From contig JAQFVV010000056.1 in NCBI GenBank assembly GCA_028023455.1, positions 2,854,001 through 2,918,000 of the forward strand: DNA of 64,000 nucleotides. Reading direction: 5' to 3'. The translations under genes and the position numbers were made by a program. Below are positions 47,404-58,079 of this stretch, in pieces (the stretch's first letter is position 1; every line of letters starts with the position of its first letter). The notes beneath the pieces were generated by a model. It was not told where the DNA came from. It worked only from the letters and a program-made list of their open reading frames with translations, and ran no database searches. This stretch comes from Epiperipatus broadwayi (Eukaryota > Onychophora > Udeonychophora > Euonychophora > Peripatidae).

Positions 47404-50179
47404 ACATTTTCTGTTATAATGTGTTTATATTATTTACAGTAATGGCAGAGCTTCAATCTATTCCATCTACACACACACTATTCAATAAGGAATCAAACTA
47501 GGAATTTTTCACTCTTGAATCTCTTTTTATATTGTTACCAAAATGCACAGGGCACAATATCTTATGATAATATAAAGTGAAGTTTTGTAAATGTTGTTTT
47601 TTTAAATGTCATATATAACAAAAATATTATCTTTTAAAATTTCTAATAACATATCAATATCTAAGTTAGACTAAAAATACAATATTAATTTTTTTTTGAG
47701 ATCAGAAATCATTTTAGTATGTTAAACAATTTGATATATTACATGTATTGCTCTTCTCTTGCCAAAAGTATTAGAAGTCAAAAATGTTTTATAAAGATCT
47801 ATAAGAACAGAGTCACTACTTAGATACATATTATATATTTTACCTTGGATTGGTGTAAAATTAAAATTAACCATTTATTTATTTTTTATGCACATGTTTG
47901 TATTAGTCTTTTGATTATACTTTAATTATATGCATTGTAAATATGAATAGAATGTGGTTTAAGATTTGTCATATGATTGTTATCTCGATGCTTGTCTTTT
48001 CATTATTGTTATTCTTGCTTATGGCCATGTATTTATTGTTGCAACTATGTTGGTTATTCCTCATTTTACTTAGGGATTATTTGTTAGACCTTTTCTTATG
48101 TTAGCAGTAGATACTAACAGGACCTTTAGATATATGTTGCATCAAACCAGTATTGCTCTGCCCACTTTAGTGTACCCATAAATATTTAGATATTTCAATT
48201 TGTGTATTATAAAAGACATTTGTGTGATTATATTTCCCTGCTTTTTATTTTATATTTTCAAATGACTGTGTGTTAAGTAAAATATTGAGTTTGTACTTCT
48301 CTACTGCACCTGTTTTGTTCAACTATGACTAATACAGTGTAGTCCTTTATATTATATCATTTAAATTATAAATTATAGATTATCTAATGAGCTTGCCAAT
48401 AGTTTGTTAAATTAGGTCATGTAATATATGACTTGATTTCTTTGAAATTATATATTAAGAAACTGTACACTAATTTCAATATAAATATATCTTATTATAT
48501 TACTAACTACAATTATATTATTAGTATATTCACATGCATTATTTAACTTTAGTATGTATCACTGTTTATTAAATTAAAACTGCAGAAAGTTTCTCTTTAT
48601 TTATTTATTTATTTATTTGTATAATCTAAATATATCACAGATACAGTATATTATATGTTCATTATATCTAACTTATGTATTAATTGATATAAAGATTTCT
48701 TTAATTTATTTTTATTGTAAATAAATACTTTAGTTTTTGTTAGATTGTAAACTAAAAGAAAATATATTTAGATTTTGTAATAAATATTTATTTTATTCTT
48801 TAATTATGTTTCTGTGTCCATCACCATTTGTCGCATCCATATATCAGAAAATTTATTTAAATAATAAAAGTGCTTAAAGTATGAATAAGAGTACATACTA
48901 TTTTGAAATTGTCACATTGGTACAACTGATGCAATCCATTATGTATGCGATTAAATTTATATAAAATTACTTTATTGATACTCTTGTTAGATTACATGGT
49001 GATGATTTTGGTACTAACAAAATGCCTTTTTACCTACTGCACCACTTTAGCTTTGCTTTTGTTAGATAATTATTTTTAAATTTTAAGAAAACTTGATCTT
49101 ATTTATTTAATGAAAGTTAATCTTTGGTTAACTGATATTATGTTTAAAACCGTCTTGAGATAAGCCTGTACTTCAATATAAAAGAAGAAAGTGTTGATAA
49201 GATGTTAAGAAAATAAAAGTTGCATTGCTAGTATTATTGCTATTTAGTTAAAAAACCGAAATTACCTCATTATTTTAGATTATCATTGCAAAATTAGTAT
49301 TCCTTGCAACTGAATTATTTAATATTTAAAAACCTGAGATTATTATTACTATTCATTATTATTGTTCATAGAATGTAACAATGAATTATCAATCAACCAT
49401 TGGTCTATCCACATCTTGTAAAATAATGTATTAATTACAGTGTAATTAGCCTATGAGAGGACTTATTTAGTTATTGAGCATATCATCTATAAGAGAACTT
49501 ACCATATGTTGTATGCTTATTTAATGCATTAGAGTTTTTGTACTGATTTAGACTTACACTTTACTTTATGGTTGCTTGGTCATCCTTTGGAAGGTTTCAA
49601 TACATATATTTAAACATAATATATGCACTGGCATATAGAGACTTGATGGAGAGTGCAAAACCTTCTTTCAAAAACTACCAATTTGTAGGAACTATGACTA
49701 TCTAATAGATTAAATATAGATAAATTTATATGTAACATACATGAATTTAAGTAGAAATTATAGCTATACGTTATTATAAAAGGATATCATATGAGTAATC
49801 AATGTATTGTGTGTGTTTTATAAGAAATACAAATATTTTCTTTTAATTTATTTTTTTAGACATTTTCTAAAAAAGACACTTCTTATACTTAAACACTTTT
49901 CTAAAGCAGTATTCAAATTAAAACATTTTTATTATTATTTAAATTAAAGAATTTAATTTCATTATCTAACTGATAAGCTAAAAATGATCAGGTAAGGGAT
50001 TTTCTTATATTTTATTACCTAATTGATTGGAATTCAAGTTAACGTTATTTTAAGTAAGTTTTTTTTATTATTATCATTGAAAAAGTTAAAACTTAGTTTT
50101 AATCATTTCTATGTATGAACCTGCACTGGTGCACCATCTATATGTTTATGACTTTAACTCACTCTCTAACTGCTAGTTT
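47404..50179. other. AT-rich DNA without recognised genes
   Basis: Only a short (TTTA)n tract at 48596-48619 was noted. Confidence 0.5.
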
Positions 50180-50420
50180 TAACACTATTTTGTGAATTTT
50201 CCTAAAGAAAATTGTACTGAATAATTCTGTCACCTTAATAATTGTTTTACAACTAATAAATCAATATTTAAATTTAGCAGTTAACAATGAGATAAAGATT
50301 GATTTCCAAGGCGCTACTTGATTATTTGTTGCTTTCTCCACAAAAGAGCATCTGTCAATAATTTTGACAGTTCTATTTTTTCATTTGATTTTCAAAGTAA
50401 AATGCATACTTTTTAGAATC
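50180..50420 (-). repeat. Inverted copy of the 11.15-11.68 kb repeat
   Basis: Reverse complemented it reads CTTTGAAAATCAAATGAA, GTCAAAATTATTGA, GCTCTTTTGTGGAGAAAGCA, ATTGATTTATTAGTTGTAAA and TTATTCAGTACAATTTTCT, in the same order as the plus-strand units. Confidence 0.65.
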
Positions 50421-53107
50421 TTTTTTTGCACCTGTATTATTTTTTCACAAAATATTTGTGAAATATTAATTATATTAAAAGACTAATTCAGATTTTAGTA
50501 GAAAATATTTACTTTATATGAAGGTAAATTGACATAGAAAAATCATTAACATACAGTTATACTTTATAATTGAATAACAGAAATATATTTTATTTTTATT
50601 GCTATAGATTACTTTTATCAATTATAAAGAGAAATTTATTCTTTAAAAAACTTTCATTTACTTTAATAATCTAATAAATCATTAATTTGCATTTTAGAAA
50701 GCAAACTAAAATAAATATAGTTTTAAAAAATAAATATATTTTTATTACTGATTTTGTAATTGACCAATCAAAAATTTGGACTTTAATTCAGTCTGCCAAT
50801 AAGAATATTGTACTAAAAAAGGGTTAAACAATAACTTCTCTATTGTCCTTGTTGTAAATGTTTCCCACTTTTGTTATAGCAAAAGAAGAAAACATACTAA
50901 GTAACTAAGAATAATCTAGAGATTTATAAAAGTATATTCTTTTATAGAATGCTACAATAATTGAATTAAATAAATTTCATATATAGTAATAAATTAAAGT
51001 AAACTTTAAATGGAAATCCTTTTGTAGATCTTTTTGATAATACTTGATAAGATGTATCTAAAAATTTTATATAAATACTGGTCAAAGTTTATTGTCAGAG
51101 GTCTTCTCTATTGCTGGAAACTCTGCTGAAGAAAGCTAACAGCATGGACTTTGGAAGAACCATTAAGTAAAAAGAGTGTACCACTTCCCAATCAGTTTAT
51201 TTTCCAATGAAGATGCTTGTGGAGTCTGCAAGAGAGATCATCTTCATATATTTCATCAATAGAAATCTGTCTGCCTAAATCTATAAAGTAACATCATTTG
51301 AAAATGAATATATATAACTATATACAAATAGAACTACTGCATTAATCTGATAATATAAATGCCTGAAATCTATGATGTAATGCCATATCTGAAAGAACAG
51401 TTTTGTTTAACTAGAAAGAAGGACAATAATAAATATGTGTCAATTAATTTTCCAACTATCTTCATAAAAAAGTAAGAAATGAAGCTAGAAACTCAATAAG
51501 CATAGCTATGTTTGTTTCTTTGTTAAACTTCAGATCCTATAGGAATATGTAAATGATGGATATATTTGAACTTTTAAACATAATATTTTTGTTGTCTGAA
51601 TATTTCAGACTAACTTTGAATCTATTTCATATGTTTTTTAATATTCTACCATACCTTAATAATATTATTATATTAATGTACATATTTCATTTTCATTTAT
51701 TTATTATTATTATTATGTCTCTTATAATCATTAAGGTCATATGGATATTTGAGTTTTAAATTATGTAAAATAAATTGTGATGTCATATGAGAAATCTTGC
51801 TTATTTAACCTTCAAATTATCTAGCATATCATTTTGCCAGGCTGGATTTTAACATATAAAATTACTTTGTTGTTGTTAAAACACCTCATATTACCTTATT
51901 ATTTTAATATATGTATATAATTTTGCCTAGTTAGATAAAGGTAATAAGTAGCTTGGTTTGTAAACATACTCAAACACATTCACATGAAAGTATGATAGTC
52001 ATTTGAGGATTGAAATATAAATGGGCTGTCTGCCAATCAATCTTTATTGTTACAATTATAAATAATGGGGGGTGGGGGGTGGGAAAACAGAAAAAAGCAA
52101 AATCTAACATTAAATCATAACAATTTATGCTAAGTGATTTATATCTATAAAATAAATAACCACACATCCAAGTAACTTATTATAAACTTTTCTTCTTCTT
52201 ATTTTTTAAAGATTATGTCAACTTCTAAATAGGTATGCTTGTTGTATAATTATGATTTAATTTAAGTTTATCATGAGAGAGTGGGTGTTTTATCACTGTT
52301 TGTATAATACTGCCTAGATGCTTTTTTTTTGTTAAGATTAATTATTCCCTAGATTTAAGTATAGTTTTCCTGAATATTTTAATATCATTTGATTAACTCA
52401 TGCTTTTATATATGTAGTACCATTGATTTGACATGTGCTGGAAAATGTTTCATATCTAAAAGTTGTTTAAATGTTCAGTTACCAGGTACATTTTGAAGTT
52501 GTATATTGGCTTTCTGTAATGCTATATCTAGACTGTCATTTTTGTAGACATAATCCTAGTGAAAGCAAACAATGTTTTCTGTCATAAAATAAAGTTATGT
52601 GCCAAGTGATATTACTTTAAAATCCTTAGTATTTGTGATAATTCTAATTAGACACTCTTTCTCATTCCATTGACAACTTCATTGTTATTCTAGTATAATG
52701 ATTTTTTTTTTACTATATTAAAGTCCAACTCATCTGCCTGATGAAAAGTTAGCCTATGGATAGTGAGATAACCCATGATATAAGATATTTCAAATTTATT
52801 GATGCTTATACATTCATGTTTATTACAAAAGTGAAGTTGATAATAGTATATAAGTAATTTACAGCTAGCTAATACTAATATCTAAAACTATATTAAATGA
52901 TATCATTCTTAAGCTATGGTCAGTTTATCCATTTAGGGATAATTACAGGACATGAAAGTATTGTAACATATTTATGTCTATTGTTTCAACCACAAGTCGA
53001 TTGTAAGAGTAATATTCCTTTTAATTTTAAGAATAATGCAAGATAAGAAGCATAATTGGCAATACAGCAGTAATTTCATAAGTCCGTTTAATATTAGACC
53101 ACTAAAG
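50421..53107. other. AT-rich DNA without recognised genes
   Basis: The stretch 51090-51250 is less AT-rich but has no open frame. A G-rich patch lies at 52066-52083. Nothing else was recognised. Confidence 0.5.
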
Positions 53108-53304
53108 CATCACAAGATTACAATTCTTTAAGCTTACACAAGCTGTTTAACACAGAGGAAAAACTCTCCATATAGTAAGACCACTCAGTGCAAGCTAGAG
53201 TAATCAATGGATGCAGGATTTTATGCACAAACCTTCCTGCATCCATTAATTACTCTGGCTTGTACTAAATAATGCTACTATATGGAGAGTTTTGCTTCTG
53301 TGAC
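53108..53304. mobile_element. MITE of the CATCACATGAT family with internal palindrome
   Basis: Starts CATCACAAGATTACAATTCT. The inner stretch 53151-53304 is a hairpin: CACAGAGGAAAAACTCTCCA ... and ... TGGAGAGTTTTGCTTCTGTG, with GTAATCAATGGATGCAGG-type sequence repeated in inverse around TTTTATGCACAAA. The outer right TIR is missing. Confidence 0.65.
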
Positions 53305-54049
53305 ACTCTAATATTATAAGAAATAATAAGAGATATAAATAAACATTACATTGAAATATTCATCAATGAATGACAAGCTAAAATAACCCATGTGGGCTGG
53401 TAATTAATTAATCCATTATTTTGCAATTGTTAAATGAGTTACCATAGGAAATAAATTAATGAAGCTTTTATGTTCAAAACCTAATTAAACTGTCAGTCAT
53501 CTTTCTCATAAAAAATATGAACTAACAAGTCATCAAGTTGTTATATTCAAACCCTTAACTAGTATATTGTTAATATGTGAGCATATAGAATCAATCTCAC
53601 GAATCCTTGTTATTGCAAAATTGTATCTAAATTTGTTTACCTACTAATAAAGTTTCATTGTCTTACTTACCTATAAAAATAAGTTTTATTTATCAGTTTT
53701 GAACTAATTCTATTATTTGTGCTTTGTTAGTCAATTGGAGTCTTGTGTATGTCCATGATCTAGGGAATAAAAAGAGAAAATGAATGACACAGTCAAGTGT
53801 TTGTAGTCCAAGAAAGGTATTCTTAGAATTGAGGTCCTTGAACTATCAACTGTCATGGGCTGCAGATTTTGACTATTATAATATGTATATGTATAATATT
53901 CTACCAGATTATGTATTCAATTATCAACTATTACAGTAATAAATCTTTTGTACAAAATAACAAACTATTCACTGATTGTCATATATATTAGCATATTTGC
54001 ATATGTAAATTTATCTAGCAATGATTGGTTATGTTATCAGATTAAATAA
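53305..54049. other. AT-rich DNA without recognised features
   Basis: Nothing recognised on either strand. Confidence 0.45.
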
Positions 54050-54340
54050 CTAGTGTTTGTTAAAATGAATATTATTGGCTGTTATATTTATAAAGTTTTT
54101 AAAATTAATTATGTGCAAAGCTTCTTTTATTTTGAATTTTTTATTATTACTTTCTAAATAAATAATTTTAGTATCGAATATACTAATGTTCATTGTAGTC
54201 ACACTTTGACAAAGATATGCTGTATCAAAATCCAGGCTCAGTAAAGTAGCAAATATTGCTTTATACCAAAGATTTATTACTGTAATAGTTAATATTTGCT
54301 TATATATTCTGGGAGGATATGTTTTATTACGTGCTTTCAT
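54050..54340 (-). pseudogene. PLE C-terminal (post-GIY-YIG) remnant
   Basis: A 96-codon frame whose second half, FDTKIIYLESNNKKFKIKEA followed by LHIINFKNFINITANNI, lines up with the C-terminal tail of PLE3 (SAKILQIEKNNNKRKIKEAM, then LINKYKYELINRQAANI). The AIFATLLSLDFDTAYLC stretch would be the preceding AIADH-like region. The nuclease core and RT are not found upstream, so this is a short fossil. Similarity is by eye only. Confidence 0.5.
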
Positions 54341-55766
54341 TGGGAAGATTTGATTGAGGATAAATAATTGTGTTAGTGAAAATTAGATAAAATGTTGAAG
54401 TATTGCAAAAAGTAAAATTACTGTAAAAGTTAAAAGATAGCATCACAAAGATATCAAATAAATAGATTGGATTGTATGTAATCATATTTCTGATCCCTGG
54501 ATTGACTTGGATAGTTTATTATATAATTTTTAATGCTTTAATTATTTACGATTTTTTTTAATTAAATAAAGTTAGAGTGACCATTCCCTTACATTGTGGC
54601 TGCTAATTATGATGATGATGATGCTTAAAATAGTTATAGTTTCTTAATAATCATGAATTTTTATTAATTACGTGAAAATCTCATCTATTTAAACCTATGA
54701 GTTGTCCAACTTTTAATATCTTCCAATAAATATCATTAGATTACTACAAAAATGTATAAATTTAAAAAAAAAAAACATACATATTTTTTTTTTCTTTATA
54801 AATTTATCTATTAACCATGTTTTCAAACTTGTTGGGTTTTTTTAATCAATGCATCATCCCTCTGTACCACATCACAATCATTCATAAGCAAAGAAAGTTA
54901 CACAAACTCTGTCACTATTTATGCATTGGGAATTACCTTTATTTTCAGACGAATTAAACGTAAACACATGGAACATCTTCAATATGTTTAAAATGTCCAT
55001 TTCATCCTTCATTCCTTATATATATGTTATTTAATTAAATAATACAATTTTCTTTATAAATCTTTTTCTTTTATACACAAATTTGAGCATGTATTGCACT
55101 AACTTTTTAAACATATTTTGTGATCATTATCAAGGCTCACTTTTAATTGCTTATATATATAGACTCATTATTAAATAAAACAACGCATAGTAACTCATAA
55201 CTCCACAGATATCAAAAATAATAAATAGCAATCTAATATACTTATATAATTAAAACTAATTTTAGCATTAAAAAAATAAATAATTTTATCTTATTTAATT
55301 TCATTTTTGAATAAACATTTTCATTAAATACTCTTCTAATTTTATAAAATAATGAACTAATATCAATTATTTAACCGTTTGTAAAATCATTAATTGATTA
55401 GTCTGGCTATTAAATATTGAATGTTTCATGGTATGATCGATTAGTTAGTTAGTTTATATATTAATTACAGTTTATTAAAAATCATTTTAATGAGTCAACT
55501 TAATTGTGTATTTTATGATCAGATTATTGTAATAAGATGCTTCTAATTAAGTATCTAGATGACATTAAGTTGACTTCAATTGTAATTTATAGTTGTTATG
55601 ACAGTAATTCTTTTATGTTTGTTATTACACGAAAGTTTGTCACATTTATTTAATCTAAACTGACTTCTCTTCCCATTCTTTTATCTTGAATAAATTTTAA
55701 CTGGTAAAACTTGTAAATCTAATCTTATTGTGGATAAAACATTACAATGTATAATAATAATTTATA
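54341..55766. other. AT-rich DNA without recognised features
   Basis: Nothing recognised beyond a GATGAT microsatellite at 54609-54624. Confidence 0.5.
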
Positions 55767-55975
55767 GACTTTCACACGACCCTCAACTATCCACGCTATC
55801 TCATACTGCTGACACACTTGATCACACACATGTCGAAAAGATAAATAATCCCCAATTGAAGTGCTGGTTTAGCACAAAATACCAATATTGGTGATTATTT
55901 ATCTTTTCGACATGTGTGTAATCAAGTGTGTCTGGAGTATGAGATAGCGTGATAGTTGAGGGTAATGTGAAAGTC
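55767..55975. repeat. Long near-perfect foldback (MITE-like)
   Basis: Arms 55767-55858 and about 55888-55975 are nearly exact reverse complements. Outer ends are GACTTTCAC and GTGAAAGTC; inner parts include CACACATGTCGAAAAGATAA and its complement. A loop of about 30 bp separates the arms. The high arm identity suggests a younger insertion than the copy at 45.5 kb. Confidence 0.8.
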
Positions 55976-56059
55976 GAGTTCAAACACCCTACATATTACA
56001 TATTGGAGTGCAGGTATGAAAAAGCCTGTACTGTAGAAAAAATTCATATATTAATAATA

Positions 56060-56610
56060 ATTTATATAGAATTTGATAAATGTACACATGAAATTAACAT
56101 AGTTTAATGATATGTAATTAAAAGGAGAAAACCAATATCCCTCAGTCTATAGATACTCAAAATGTTGAACAAAGAATCAAGAATAGAATGAATCACCTAT
56201 TCTTGAAATTTTTATGTATGGTGAAATTCAGGGTAAAATTAATACATCAACCAGATGAAAATTGACATTTAATAATTATTACATTAATAATCAATTATAA
56301 AAGATTGGAGCTAGAATATCTCTTTTAATAACCTTGTTTTTGGTTAATTAAATAGAGTTTAATAAATGTAAACATGAAATTAGCTTAATGTATATGTAAT
56401 TAAGGAGAGAAAACCAGTATTCCTCAGACTGTGGATAAATAGCATTCTAAATATTGATATATAATTTCACTCTAGACAAAGGTATGCTTATATACATCAA
56501 AACACCAAAAATAAGTGATTCATTCTATTTTTGATCCTTTGATTTACATTTAGAGTGCTTTTTATCCATAGTTTTAAGGAGACTGTTTTTCTACTCTTAA
56601 TTAACAATAT
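56060..56610. repeat. Short repeat family, two direct and one inverted copy
   Basis: Copies at 56065-56215 and 56355-56460 (plus) and 56520-56610 (minus) share TAATAAATGTA.ACATGAAAT-like sequence, ATATGTAATTAA, GGAGA.AAAACCA.TAT.CCTCAG and a GATTCATTCTATT block. The last two form a foldback. Confidence 0.6.
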
Positions 56611-57174
56611 ATGTAAATGCTTTGTGTGGTTTATGGCAATGCTAGAATGGCAGAATCTGGGGGTCAAGAACTAATGTTTGCAATCTCAGCTCTGTTTCTC
56701 TGTTTCTCTAGTTCTCTAATTTCTTATAAACTCTTGAACAATAAACCATTTAATAGTTTTTTACTCGTGTAAATGATTAATATTTGTGTATTCTCTTAGA
56801 AGTACAAAAGTACAAATTCAATAATAGACATTAATTAATGCCATTTCATGCCAATATAATTAATAATATTAATTACTCTATTAATAAATGTACACAATCT
56901 AGTTGTGTTTATAATATTAGACTGTTTCCATCATCTAATAATAAAGCATTAAATGTATTTAAAAAAAATTAACTTTATTTAAAGTTTCCTATTACATTCA
57001 ACTATTTTAATAGCATACATCATATGACGACCACTTTTTATGCTTGTGGATAGCTGTTGTTAAAACAGGCAAAATACACTATACATATTGCCACATACAG
57101 CAAGCTAGAGTAATCAAAGAATGCCAGAAGTCTTGTGCATAAAATCCCCACCTAGTGCCTACTCATCCAATAAA

Positions 57175-57214
57175 CCCAGACTAGTTTCTGGCTTTGGCCT
57201 TCATCAGTGAGGAG
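57175..57214 (-). ncRNA. Hammerhead-like ribozyme motif, best-preserved core
   Basis: On the minus strand: CTCA, then an intact CTGATGA, then A-GGC-CAAA-GCC-A as stem II, then an intact GAAA, then C-TA-G as a very short stem III, then TC giving the GUC triplet, then TGGG pairing with CTCA as stem I. All invariant boxes are present. One-base-pair helix III is typical of retrozyme and PLE hammerheads that need dimers to cleave well. Flanking A and A in place of the usual G-C at the stem II base is the main defect. Confidence 0.6.
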
Positions 57215-57678
57215 CCTTGGATCTGAGAGCACTGCACCTAGATCTTAGGATCTAATGCAACCCTTCAGCAGCCTCCTTTTATCTCCACTTAACTACAAAA
57301 CTATGAGTCTTAAACTGAAAACAATGTAATATTTTCAATCCAAGCCCATTATACGTATAGCAAGTTTTGCCTGTTTTAACAACAGTTATACACAAGCATA
57401 AGAAGTGGTGGTCATGTGATCTTTATTGGCTTAAAACCAATCCTGCCTAATAGGATAGTGGTGGCTATGGTTATTAAAGAACCAAAGACACCAAAATGTA
57501 TGGGTACTGAACTGAGTTCAGACCCATATGACCATATAAGCTAATGGGCTTGGATTGAAAACATTAAGTTGTTTTCAGTTTAAGACTCATAGTTTTGTAG
57601 TTAAGTGGAGATAAAAGGTGGATGCTGGAGGGTTGCATTAGATCCTAAGATCTAGGTGCAGTGCTCTCAGATCCAAGG

Positions 57679-57718
57679 CTCCTCACTGACAAAGGCCATG
57701 GCCAGAAACTAATCTGGG
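57679..57718 (+). ncRNA. Hammerhead-like motif in the inverted arm (degenerate)
   Basis: Mirror copy of the motif at 57175-57214: CTCA, CTGACAA (two changes in the core), AGGCCATGGCCA stem II, GAAAC, TAATC in place of TAGTC, then TGGG. Stem II is stronger but the core and cleavage triplet are damaged. Confidence 0.5.
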
Positions 57719-57856
57719 AATATTGGATGAGAAGGCACTAGATGGAGATTTTGTGCACAAGCCTTCTGGCATCCATTGATTACTCTACCTTGCTGTGTGT
57801 GACAATATGTATAGTGAGTTTTGCCTGTTTTAATAATAGCATACATGTTAGTATAT

Positions 57857-57899
57857 GCACAATGTTTTGGGTGGAATTATTTCCCCCTCTTCTTCAGAT
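57857..57899 (-). ncRNA. Hammerhead-like block of PLE2
   Basis: Minus strand: TCTGAAGAAGAGGGGGAAAT, then AATTCCACCC and AAAACATTGTGC. Same layout as at 41162-41203: CUGAAGA core variant, stem II of GGGGG/CCACCC type, AAAAC in place of GAAAC. Confidence 0.4.
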
Positions 57900-57923
57900 A
57901 TTACTGGCCTGAATAGTGACAGT

Positions 57924-58008
57924 ACTAGCATTGGAATCAAACATGGACTCTTAGATTCTTGAATATTACATTTTAAGATAGCACTCTATCTAACTGAGTG
58001 ATTCTACC
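57924..58008 (-). repeat. tRNA-like block of PLE2
   Basis: A-box-like TCACTCAGTTAGATAGAGTG and a decayed B box (TGTTTGATTCC) at the same spacing as in the 41.2-kb copy. Confidence 0.5.
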
Positions 58009-58079
58009 AAAGGCAACAGTCAGTAGAAATTTCATATACTTATCTATGAGGTTCCTCCTGATTTCTCTACTTTTTCTTA

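Larger units (their letters stand above)
57021..57834. mobile_element. Composite insertion: MITE plus hammerhead-bearing repeat
   Basis: The exact 12-mer AATAGCATACAT lies on both sides (57009-57020 and 57835-57846), and related PLE copies at 41.1 and 60.37 kb lack the insert. The left part (57018-57421) has MITE-type ends: CATCATATGACGACCACTTT at the left and, inverted, a matching end finishing GTGGTCATGTGATC. An inner TIR (AGCTGTTGTTAAAACAGGCA) is also present. The right part (57540-57834) is a long inverted copy of the left interior. Both halves contain a hammerhead-like motif, in opposite orientation. The interior shares a GGCTTGGATT.GAAAA block and a GATCTAG-GTGC/TGTC block with the 25.4 and 32.0 kb units. 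Confidence 0.65.
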
